This document shows, piece after piece, positions 7,401 through 14,286 of a DNA stretch of 33,360 bases (its first letter is position 1; every line of letters begins with the position of its first letter). The stretch is from Gammaproteobacteria bacterium (lineage in GTDB: Bacteria; Pseudomonadota; Gammaproteobacteria; JAUZRS01). The translations under genes and the position numbers were made by a program. The stretch is taken from assembly GCA_030950195.1 (NCBI GenBank), contig JAUZRS010000157.1, positions 1-33,360 on the forward strand, given 5' to 3'. The notes beneath the pieces were generated by a model, which saw only the letters and a list, made by a program, of their open reading frames with translations, had not been told where the DNA came from and did no database searches.

Positions 7401-9529
7401 GCACGGAAAGCCGCACGAAAAAGATCCTCTTGCGCCGTTGAAAGCGCCCCTTCTCGACCGTAATCACTCACTGCACTGACTTGATAATAGAGGGCACCAC
7501 TCTGCGTATGTTCGATGTAAGTATGATTCTCTTTTATCTCATGCAGCAGGCGAAAAGGGCCGCTCTCTTTCTCAGCAGCATAAACACGATAATGATCCAC
7601 AAACGAACTTGAAGCCGATGACCAGCTCAAATAACTGCCTTTTTTCTGGCCACGAATTTTCAACCCCATAACTTTGTCTGGTACTTGTCGATAAGCAAAA
7701 CGAAAAAAACGCCCCCAACCGCTGTCATACAGGCCAATTTCGGTTTTTTCACTGGGATAGAGGCTCAAATTGCGCGCCTGTTTAAAACCCGGAGTAAACA
7801 CCGCTGCCGAGCCAAAACTGAACAGCAGTTGCCGACCTTGAAAGATACGCACGCTGTAATCGTTGTCACTGCTCGCCGCCAAAACATAGAGTCGATCTTG
7901 CGAGTCAATGGCCAAATCATAAAAATGCTCAAAAGGACGTGCTAATGTTTGATTTTCATTCAAACGATAGAGTAATTTATGCTCTGGGCTAAAGACTAAA
8001 ATTTGACCACTGCCCTCATCGGCCACATAAATTCGATTCTGTGAATCCAGAGCCACCGCCACCGGTTTGTTCATCAAACCAGCATCAAGATCCACACGGC
8101 TGATCTTGTCGATAAAAACCCCATCCCGCGAAAATATTTGCAACCGAGCATTACCGCTGTCTGCCACATACAGTTTGTCATTTTTCAGCGCCACACCACG
8201 GGGCTGATTAAATGAACCGTCCTGACTTCCGGTACGACCAATGCTAAAACGCAAACGGCCATCGTGCCGATACACCTTAACGCTGTTGGCAGCCGTGATA
8301 ACAATATCCATAGCGCTGACCGCCACACCGGCAACCTGTTGCAACTGCCCCTCAAACTCTGTTTTTTTACCCTCGCGGCTCAAGCGGTAACTGTGACCGT
8401 TTTTATCCGCCACACAAAGCTGTTCATTGTTTTTCAGTCGATACGCAAATTGACAGTGCAAAACTTCAACACCCGCCTGCTGCAACGTAGCCAAACGACG
8501 CTCTTTTGGCTGCCGAGAAAGATCATCAACGTTATCGTTAAGATGAAAAATGTCTATTTTATGGTTGCCGCTGTCCGCCACCGCCAAACGCTGATCTGGC
8601 AACGCCAGCAAAGCTGTTATTTTACTAAATTGCCCCCGTAAATTACCTTTGCTGCCAAAACGATTCAGCAGTTTTTTCTGCTGCCAATCCAGTTGATATA
8701 CTCGGCCATTGCGATTATCCGCCACATACAACAAACCCTGCTGATCCAGTGCAATAGCCGAAAGTGACACCTGATCTGTGACAATGGTCGAAATCTCAGC
8801 GGCACTCAACTGCTGTAAAAAAGCACCGTCGTGGGCGTAGATCATAATGCGACCTGAATCCGCTGTCTCCAACACAAAAACACGTTCTTGAGCATCCACA
8901 ACCACTTGTTCAGGTGCCTTCAAATACGTTGTGGAACGCCCTGATTTTTTATCACCAAAACTGTGCAAAAACACCCCATCAGCACCAAATACCGACACAC
9001 GACCCGCCCCCATCTCCGCCACATAGAGACGACGGTTATGCGAAAAAAATAACCCTTTGGGTTTGTTTAAACGCCCCTGTTGCGAACCTTTCCCTGCCAA
9101 AAAAGCCGTGATTTTACCCTCGGCATCCAACAGAGCCAACGTACCACTGAGACTGTCGCTGACCACCAGATACCCCTCATCCAAGTGGGCGATGCCAGCC
9201 AAAAATGGACTCTGAAATTTAAGCCCCTTGTGGCTGCTATCAAACCCTTGCCAGCCCTCACTCGACAAGCTCATTACCTGACCCAACAACGAATCAACGC
9301 CATACAGCTTTCCTTCCTCTGTAACGCTCAATCCAGCAAGATAAGAAAAAATCGGCGTACCAGAAGCAGAGCTGATGCTCTTTTCAAGGGTAATATTGGC
9401 TGCGATCAATAAAGAGGGGAAAAGCGATACAGAAAAGAAAGTCAGAGCAAAAAAGAGGCTGTTTAACATAGGTGATAAAATCTGCTTGTCATCCAAAAAA
9501 GGGAATACAGTCCATCTAAGACCAAGCAT
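4493..9529 (-). CDS. Giant exported NHL-repeat / TPR / transglutaminase-like protein
   Basis: A 1678-residue exported protein. Residues ~21-45 are a hydrophobic signal; the ATG at 9529 is used, with an in-frame ATG at 9469 also possible. Residues ~55-615 contain about ten NHL-type propeller repeats (LYVADSGNARLQIF, IYVADEGSGQILVF and similar), probably two beta-propellers. Residues ~617-697 resemble an Fn3 domain. Residues ~703-1186 are about 14 TPRs. Residues ~1200-1315 look like a beta-rich domain. Residues ~1335-1480 are a transglutaminase-like cysteine protease fold with GDCDD (Cys1410), PGHLLLMF (His1436) and WIPLEAT (Glu1472) as a plausible triad. Residues ~1555-1675 are further TPRs. 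It is transcribed away from the MoxR-DUF58-TgpA operon, only 75 bases apart. I infer a periplasmic or surface scaffold with protein-processing or crosslinking activity; the substrate is unknown. Confidence 0.88.
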   Translation of the reverse strand: MLGLRWTVFPFLDDKQILSPMLNSLFFALTFFSVSLFPSLLIAANITLEKSISSASGTPIFSYLAGLSVTEEGKLYGVDSLLGQVMSLSSEGWQGFDSSHKGLKFQSPFLAGIAHLDEGYLVVSDSLSGTLALLDAEGKITAFLAGKGSQQGRLNKPKGLFFSHNRRLYVAEMGAGRVSVFGADGVFLHSFGDKKSGRSTTYLKAPEQVVVDAQERVFVLETADSGRIMIYAHDGAFLQQLSAAEISTIVTDQVSLSAIALDQQGLLYVADNRNGRVYQLDWQQKKLLNRFGSKGNLRGQFSKITALLALPDQRLAVADSGNHKIDIFHLNDNVDDLSRQPKERRLATLQQAGVEVLHCQFAYRLKNNEQLCVADKNGHSYRLSREGKKTEFEGQLQQVAGVAVSAMDIVITAANSVKVYRHDGRLRFSIGRTGSQDGSFNQPRGVALKNDKLYVADSGNARLQIFSRDGVFIDKISRVDLDAGLMNKPVAVALDSQNRIYVADEGSGQILVFSPEHKLLYRLNENQTLARPFEHFYDLAIDSQDRLYVLAASSDNDYSVRIFQGRQLLFSFGSAAVFTPGFKQARNLSLYPSEKTEIGLYDSGWGRFFRFAYRQVPDKVMGLKIRGQKKGSYLSWSSASSSFVDHYRVYAAEKESGPFRLLHEIKENHTYIEHTQSGALYYQVSAVSDYGREGALSTAQEDLFRAAFRAYQLRNYRQAIHFFSRLQLFYEDDPQILLLLGKSLLALGRSEEAQLYFSLLAEVDEHRAEGLSLTLEALYQGGQDLRAQRVVEQLIAAKLADESTYLRCARISLRLSDAIGAVNCLESLLAEQKKHAEAHFLLGQAYLKLGLQKKALAAFDTAVKLDQGDSAIRYRAALVLQGLGKHRRAIRYLQEAKALSDQEGDILLALAESYLALKKYAKVRHIALSLLAENSHLSHGHYLLGLIAVAQKNPDEALLAFNKATYADDQNAQAWLALAELYKKRLEPKKVLHGLQKAVAANPDSFAAAWGLGEQALAIKNYPLALESLGRAAVLQADHRQVHFRLASAFYHLDRLQEALSQALEAKRLLPDSVEVLHLLAEITHEQGKNGEAIRYLKQAIKRQPANEIVQVALAELYIDNNLYEKAEPLLQKALLLAAKKAPIYLLMANMFSQRRLFERAIAALDKAVAIAPTAENRLLLESAYANKKQSMQFKSNAPQVVFEDLRLNTLFSVAYKQYATEPVGTIRLRNTGGSSYANLKLSFEIKGYMDFPSLQEIGSLKANSSLNLSLYAALNNRVLQIDEDTGVQVEVKLLFVRDGREQSISLTQPVTLYGKNAILWQRANMVGSFVTPKDEVLHNFVRQVINEHRPKPGPLNANMVTAMTLFDAFSAQGIQYVQDPNSPYSKVHRDQVDYVQFARETLHLKSGDCDDLSVLLSASLENLGIETAFLDVPGHLLLMFNTGLAKQDWDRISAQNKLLVIYQDQVWIPLEATMIAISFSEAWTEGAAKYQRFQAQNKLKVIALKKAWQRYQPVTLQPASFELKVADSQTLRLRVQREQRLLLEKSLERELKPYQALLASRPNDSKLLMQTVILYARYGLYERAHRVLNGLEKRGANGALYNNRANLFFAQGDFEQALEHYRYAERLLNDDAGIKVNMAMSHYRLGDLRQARLKFEQAVLLQPATPQSFAAFDKLLQ

Positions 9530-9604
9530 AGTAGCAGAAATTCCTTTTTTGTCTGCTGAATAAATTAACCACTGAGATACGAAAAAGCGCTAAGATAATT
9601 CCCC

Positions 9605-10522
9605 ATGAAAGAAGCATCGCTGCAAGCAGCCATTACCGCCTGTGAAGAGATTATTTTGGGTAAAAGCCAACAAATCCGCTTGGCCTTTTGCTGCCTACTG
9701 GCCAAGGGGCACCTGCTGATCGAAGATCGACCAGGGGTAGGAAAAACCACTCTGGCCAATACCTTGGCGCAGGTACTGGGGCTGAGTCACCAGCGAATTC
9801 AGTTCACCAGCGACCTGCTCCCCGCCGATCTGCTCGGATGCGCCATCTACCAAATAGAAAACAGCCAGTTTCACTTTCATCCCGGCCCCATTTTCCACCA
9901 GCTTATTTTGGCCGATGAGATCAACCGCACCAGCCCAAAAACCCAAAGCGCGCTACTCGAAGCGATGGAAGAGCAACAGGTCACCGTTGAAGGCCAGACC
10001 CGCCCGCTGAATGTGCCCTTTTTTGTCATTGCCACCCAGAACCCCAACCAGCAATCGGGCACCTTCCCGCTGCCGGAATCCCAGCTGGATCGCTTTCTGA
10101 TGTGCATTTCACTCGGTTACCCCGATCCAGAAGCCGAGAGACGACTGCTGCAAGGCGAAGACCCACGGCATAAAATGGCTCATCTGAGTAATGCCTTAAC
10201 CCCCGAATTACTGCTCCAACTGCAACAACAGGTGAACTCTGTACACGCCTCCGATGCCCTGCTCGACTACCTGCAACACCTGCTCGCGTTCAGCCGCCAA
10301 ACAAAGCACTTTATTGATGGCCTCTCCCCCCGCGCGGGCATGGGCTTGCTGCGCGCTGCCCGTGCGTGGGCGCTGCTGGAACAGCGTGATTATCTGCTGC
10401 CCGAAGATCTGCAAGCGGTGCTGCCCGCCGTGGTGGGACACCGGCTGCAACTGAATCAAAACAGCCCCTCTGAACGAGAGGTTGTGGTGGAAAAACTGCT
10501 CAACGGCGTTGCCATTCCCTAA
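9605..10522 (+). CDS. MoxR-family AAA+ ATPase
   Basis: A 305-residue cytoplasmic ATPase. It shows Walker A (RPGVGKT, residues 42-48), Walker B (ILADE, 101-105) followed by the MoxR hallmark INRTSPKTQSALLEAMEE, sensor 1 (ATQNP, 133-137) and an arginine-finger region (LDRF, 151-154). A C-terminal lid follows (SPRAGMGLLRAARAWALL). MoxR proteins act as chaperones that mature or activate protein complexes, often with VWA or DUF58 partners. Here it is the first gene of a tight MoxR-DUF58-transglutaminase operon, a conserved bacterial arrangement. The start codon at 9605 has only a weak Shine-Dalgarno. Specific target unknown; the DUF58 and TgpA proteins downstream are the natural candidates. Confidence 0.93.
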   Translation: MKEASLQAAITACEEIILGKSQQIRLAFCCLLAKGHLLIEDRPGVGKTTLANTLAQVLGLSHQRIQFTSDLLPADLLGCAIYQIENSQFHFHPGPIFHQLILADEINRTSPKTQSALLEAMEEQQVTVEGQTRPLNVPFFVIATQNPNQQSGTFPLPESQLDRFLMCISLGYPDPEAERRLLQGEDPRHKMAHLSNALTPELLLQLQQQVNSVHASDALLDYLQHLLAFSRQTKHFIDGLSPRAGMGLLRAARAWALLEQRDYLLPEDLQAVLPAVVGHRLQLNQNSPSEREVVVEKLLNGVAIP

Positions 10523-10538
10523 GCCTTGCTGCATCACT

Positions 10539-10542
10539 GGAG
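10539..10542 (+). promoter_or_regulatory. Shine-Dalgarno placing the DUF58 start at CTG 10551
   Basis: ggag at 10539-10542 sits eight bases before a CTG at 10551. The reading frame has no ATG before the first membrane segment. The upstream TTGs (10482, 10509) lack a properly spaced Shine-Dalgarno. Confidence 0.45.
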
Positions 10543-10550
10543 TCACTGCC

Positions 10551-11489
10551 CTGTCTTTTTTTCAACGCTGGCTCGACAAACGCATTCCTTGGGATGAAAC
10601 CCCCAGCCGTCTGACACGCCAGCGCATCTACATTTTGCCCACTATCGCAGGCCTCTTTTACGCCCTACTGCTGATGATTTTACTGCTGGCGGCCAGCAAC
10701 TACGGCACCAGTTTGGGCTTTCTTCTGACCTTTTTTCTAACGGGTTTATCACTGGTCAGTATGCTGCACGGTTTTCGCAATCTGCTCAATTTGGAGATTC
10801 AAATTCACTCTGCCAACGCCGTTTTTGTCGGCGAAGAGAGCCATTTTAACATCGAAATTTACAACCCAAACAGCAGCCCACATCCGATGATCACTCTCGT
10901 TCACGCAACCCAACAGCACACTCTAAATCTGCTGGCAGACCAACGACACCGCTGCACTCTCTCCATAACCACCACTCGGCGGGGTTATCTCGCTTTGGGA
11001 AAAGTACACATCAACACACTCTATCCTCTCGGTCTGTTTCGCTGCTGGTCCAGCATTGGCTCTCGCCAACGGGTTTTAATCTACCCCAAACCTTTAAGCC
11101 ATTCAGCGCCTCTGCCTCATGTTCAAGACAACACTCAGCAAAACAACAACCAGAAAATCGACGAAGAATATCAAGGCGTGCGCGACTACCAACGCGGCGA
11201 TTCTGCCCGCCGCATCGACTGGAAAGCGCTGGCCAAAGGCCACGGCACACTGGTAAAAAACTACCAAACACCGCAAAACGAACGCCTGCAACTGCATTGG
11301 CAACTGACCCAAGGCGATACAGAACGCCGTCTGTCTCAGCTCTGTGCTTGGATTTTACAGGCCGAACGACAACAAAAAATCTACAGCTTGCATCTACCAC
11401 ACTCTCCTCCCTTGATCGGAAGAGGTGAACAACACAAACAGCGTTGCCTGAAAAACTTGGCTCTGTTTGGCTTAAAAGACGATGAATAA
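10551..11489 (+). CDS. DUF58-domain membrane protein
   Basis: About 312 residues. Two adjacent membrane helices lie near the N-terminus (ILPTIAGLFYALLLMILLLA and the following LGFLLTFFLTGLSLVS). The C-terminal half carries the DUF58 (PF01882) signature EEYQGVRDYQRGDSARRIDW followed by KALAKGHGTLVKNYQ, at about 11163-11268. DUF58 proteins neighbour MoxR ATPases and transglutaminases, and are thought to work with them at the inner membrane. The first residues SFFQRWLDKRIP match where family members usually begin, which with ggag at 10539 favours CTG 10551; TTG 10509 or TTG 10482 are alternatives that would overlap the MoxR gene. The stop overlaps the next start (atgaataa, 11482-11489), implying translational coupling to the transglutaminase gene. 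Confidence 0.9.
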   Translation: MSFFQRWLDKRIPWDETPSRLTRQRIYILPTIAGLFYALLLMILLLAASNYGTSLGFLLTFFLTGLSLVSMLHGFRNLLNLEIQIHSANAVFVGEESHFNIEIYNPNSSPHPMITLVHATQQHTLNLLADQRHRCTLSITTTRRGYLALGKVHINTLYPLGLFRCWSSIGSRQRVLIYPKPLSHSAPLPHVQDNTQQNNNQKIDEEYQGVRDYQRGDSARRIDWKALAKGHGTLVKNYQTPQNERLQLHWQLTQGDTERRLSQLCAWILQAERQQKIYSLHLPHSPPLIGRGEQHKQRCLKNLALFGLKDDE

Positions 11490-13431
11490 GCACAACAGAC
11501 TCAACCGTCAACCATTGCTGCTGCTCTGGTTTAGCTTTCTGCTCACCGCTCTGCCCCATCTAAGCCAACTCACGTTTTGGCTCTGGCCACTGCTGCTGGT
11601 CAGCGGTCTGCTACGTTACCTGCAATATAAAAAACAGCCATGGGCGCAAGCAAGAAGCCTGCGCCTTTTGTTGGTCGTGGCTGTAGCAGCCTTGGTGATC
11701 AGCAGCACTCAGGGTGTCTTTGGACGAGAGGCAGGCATTACCTTGTTAATCGCCATGATTGCCTTGAAATTTTTAGAGAGTCAGCAGCGCCGCGATGGTG
11801 TTTTGATCGTACTGCTGACCTACTTTCTCGCCAGCAGCCACTTTCTCTATCGACAAGATCTAAACATCAGCCTCTACCTGCTGCCCGTGCTGCTCTGCAA
11901 TGGCGTTGCCCTATTGGCACTCTACAACCCCCAACAAAACTGGCCACCTCGGCTTAAACTGCTCTTCAGCTTAAGCCTGCAAGCACTGCCTATTATGTTT
12001 CTGCTGTTTCTGCTTTTTCCGCGCATTTCAGGGCCTTTATGGGGACTCTCCAACAGTGAAAACCGCGCCAGCAGTGGTCTAAGTGAAAGCATGTCACCTG
12101 GCAACATCAGCCAATTGACCCGCTCAGCAAAAACCGTTTTTCGGGTTAACTTTGCCACCAATATTCCCAAAGCCAATCAACGCTACTGGCGCGGGCCAAT
12201 TTTGTGGCACTTTGATGGCCACACTTGGCGCGCAGGAAACAACAGACCTTGGGAAAAAACGCAACTGGATCAGCTCGCCGATCCCATCGATTATCAACTG
12301 GCGTTGGAACCTCATTATAAAAAATGGCTACTGGCTCTGGACATCACTCCACACGCACCGGCAGGCACACGGCTTAATGGCAACGCCCAACTGCTGAGCC
12401 AAAAAAGCATCCAACAAGCGCAGCAATACACCCTGCGCAGTTACCTCAGTTATCGACTGGATCTGCAGCTCCCTCTCTGGCAAAAAACGTTAGCACTGCA
12501 ACTGCCACAACAGCTCAACCCAAAAACCGCCGCACTGGCGCGCTCATGGCAAAAGATCAGCTCGGATCCCAACATCTTGGTAAAAAGCGCACTGAACTAT
12601 TTTAATCAGCAGAATTTTTATTACACTCTGCGCCCACCGCCCCTGCGCGGCAAGCATGAGATTGATGATTTTCTCTTCAACAGCCGCCGTGGATTTTGTG
12701 AGCACTACGCCAGCAGTTTTGTGGTGCTGATGCGTTCCATTGGCATTCCTGCGCGGGTGGTCACCGGCTACATGGGCGGCAGCATGAACCAATTGGGTAA
12801 TTATCTGATCGTGCGCCAGTGGGATGCCCACGCTTGGGCTGAGGTCTGGCTGGAGGGCAAAGGCTGGCAGCGCGTCGATCCTACCGCAGCAGTGGCACCG
12901 GAACGGGTCGAAGAGGGCATTGATGCGGCACTTTCAGCAGAAGAGAGACGCTCACTGGGCGGGCGACAGAGTGGCCTGTTTAAGCAGCTGAACTTTTTTT
13001 GGGATTCGATGAATCACCATTGGAATCGCTGGGTCGTGGGTTACGATTTGCAACAACAACAGCACTTTCTGGCCCATTTTGGCCTTAAAAACAGCTCCGA
13101 TGCAGTACTTGCTTTGAGCCTCGGCATCAGCACTCTGTTGGCGCTGTTGAGCCTCTGGTTTTTACGCCAACGGCGCAGACAAAAACAGCCCTTAAGCCTC
13201 AAAGCCTATACTCTTCTGCGCAAAAAAGCCGCCAAAGCAGGTGTCATCTCACCCCTCAACGAAGGCCCACAACACTTTCAACAGCGTCTCTGTCAAGCAT
13301 TTCCCAAGCAGAAAAACGACCTTGAGGCTCTATTTCAGCTCTTTATTCAGCTTCGTTACCAAAAAAAGGGCGGCCACAAAGATGCAAAACGGTTCTATCA
13401 ACAGGTAAAAAAATTACGTTTAAAACGCTAA
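11482..13431 (+). CDS. TgpA-type membrane transglutaminase-like protein (DUF3488 + transglutaminase core)
   Basis: 649 residues. The N-terminal ~190 residues contain five to six membrane helices (DUF3488 type, ending MFLLFLLFPRISGPLWGLS). A periplasmic region follows, with the transglutaminase core: Cys406 in RRGFCEHYASSF, His450 in WDAHAWAEVW and Asp466 in QRVDPTA, the expected catalytic triad. A further helix near 540-560 (VLALSLGISTLLALLSLWFL) leads to a cytoplasmic tail of the DUF4129 type. The family includes Pseudomonas aeruginosa TgpA. Its biochemical substrate is not settled, so crosslinking or peptidase activity are both open. It is the last gene of the MoxR-DUF58-TgpA operon and converges on the DUF1249 gene with only two bases between stops and no visible terminator. 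Confidence 0.92.
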   Translation: MNKHNRLNRQPLLLLWFSFLLTALPHLSQLTFWLWPLLLVSGLLRYLQYKKQPWAQARSLRLLLVVAVAALVISSTQGVFGREAGITLLIAMIALKFLESQQRRDGVLIVLLTYFLASSHFLYRQDLNISLYLLPVLLCNGVALLALYNPQQNWPPRLKLLFSLSLQALPIMFLLFLLFPRISGPLWGLSNSENRASSGLSESMSPGNISQLTRSAKTVFRVNFATNIPKANQRYWRGPILWHFDGHTWRAGNNRPWEKTQLDQLADPIDYQLALEPHYKKWLLALDITPHAPAGTRLNGNAQLLSQKSIQQAQQYTLRSYLSYRLDLQLPLWQKTLALQLPQQLNPKTAALARSWQKISSDPNILVKSALNYFNQQNFYYTLRPPPLRGKHEIDDFLFNSRRGFCEHYASSFVVLMRSIGIPARVVTGYMGGSMNQLGNYLIVRQWDAHAWAEVWLEGKGWQRVDPTAAVAPERVEEGIDAALSAEERRSLGGRQSGLFKQLNFFWDSMNHHWNRWVVGYDLQQQQHFLAHFGLKNSSDAVLALSLGISTLLALLSLWFLRQRRRQKQPLSLKAYTLLRKKAAKAGVISPLNEGPQHFQQRLCQAFPKQKNDLEALFQLFIQLRYQKKGGHKDAKRFYQQVKKLRLKR

Positions 13432-13433
13432 AA

Positions 13434-13895
13434 TCAGCCAGAAAAACAGTGGCCACGATGCAGACAAAACCCCAACCATTTGTACAAAAAACGGTTCAGC
13501 GTCCAGTTGCCCTGTCGAGATCGAGACGGCCCCCGCGCCTGCAAGCCACGATGCAAGCAGGCGCTGGTCACTTCCGCAATGCGCGCATCGTGGTAGATGC
13601 GAATCTGCATGTCCGGTTCACGACGTGAAAAATCACCCGACGCATCCAAAAAATGGTAGCTGAGGCGCAAAATGGTGGTGTATTTATGCTGCTCCAACAC
13701 CTCCAGATGCAGATCAAGACAGCCCTCCACTTTGGAAACCAAACCGCCTTCCAAGTGCTTCAAGTCCGGTACCAAACGCCGCATCTGCATGTAATTTTTT
13801 TCATACAGATCCATCAAACTGTTAAAAGAGTGACGCGCCACACCCTGTTGGCGTTCAAACTCCAAATGACTCTCTGCGATCACCACACCTCCCAT
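13434..13895 (-). CDS. DUF1249 (YqiB-like) protein
   Basis: 153 residues, close in layout to E. coli Yqi[19 protein letters not shown] near the N-terminus, a central [12 protein letters not shown], then [20 protein letters not shown], the most conserved DUF1249 stretch, and [16 protein letters not shown] at the end. No membrane segment or signal is seen, so it is probably cytoplasmic. The family has no agreed function. In E. coli yqiB lies beside nudF and cpdA; here it stands alone, convergent with the transglutaminase gene and divergent from infA. The ATG at 13895 is used; ggaggt falls just inside the frame, so a GTG a few codons downstream is also possible. Confidence 0.85.
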   Translation of the reverse strand: MGGVVIAESHLEFERQQGVARHSFNSLMDLYEKNYMQMRRLVPDLKHLEGGLVSKVEGCLDLHLEVLEQHKYTTILRLSYHFLDASGDFSRREPDMQIRIYHDARIAEVTSACLHRGLQARGPSRSRQGNWTLNRFLYKWLGFCLHRGHCFSG

Positions 13896-14030
13896 ATTGG
13901 AATTTATATTCCCTACATGCCCCTCAGACCAGCAAAGATCCGATTAAGCTCTTGTTATCGCCGCCATTTTATTGATAATGGTCGCCTTCGGCAAAACCCT
14001 TATATTTTAACTGCTTTTTTGGAGTGCCTA

Positions 14031-14249
14031 ATGGCAAAAGAAGATCATATCGAGATGGAAGGTACCGTGATTGATACCTTACCCAACACCCTGTTTCGAG
14101 TGGAACTGGAGAATGGGCATGTGGTTATCGCACACATCTCTGGCAAAATGCGTAAACATTACATTCGTATTCTTACCGGCGACAAAGTAACGGTTCAACT
14201 GACCCCCTATGATCTGAGCAAAGGTCGCATCACTTACCGTAGCCGTTAA
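14031..14249 (+). CDS. infA: Translation initiation factor IF-1
   Basis: A 72-residue OB-fold protein reading [20 protein letters not shown] and ending [12 protein letters not shown], the usual length and ends for bacterial IF-1. It binds the ribosomal A site with IF-2 and IF-3 during initiation. The start is fixed by ggag at 14021-14024, six bases before the ATG. In many gammaproteobacteria infA lies near clpA-clpS, as here, where it converges on clpA with a shared hairpin. Confidence 0.98.
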   Translation: MAKEDHIEMEGTVIDTLPNTLFRVELENGHVVIAHISGKMRKHYIRILTGDKVTVQLTPYDLSKGRITYRSR

Positions 14250-14254
14250 TCTGC

Positions 14255-14273
14255 GGCCCTAAACGTTAGGGCC
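14255..14273. terminator. Shared terminator between infA and clpA
   Basis: ggccctaa (14255-14262) pairs fully with ttagggcc (14266-14273) around a three-base loop. It lies five bases after the infA stop and 13 bases from the clpA stop. The following T content is low (ttagaactccctt), so termination strength is uncertain, but the position between convergent genes fits a bidirectional terminator. Confidence 0.75.
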
Positions 14274-14286
14274 TTAGAACTCCCTT

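Noticed and set aside
11011-11559. Minus-strand frame of 182 codons across the DUF58/TgpA junction
   Set aside because: It is antisense to the DUF58 signature and the coupled atgaataa junction, and shows no family resemblance.
13653-14030. Upstream extension of the infA reading frame to 13653
   Set aside because: IF-1 is a 72-residue protein starting [11 protein letters not shown], and ggag lies six bases before the ATG at 14031. The extension runs antisense to the DUF1249 gene.
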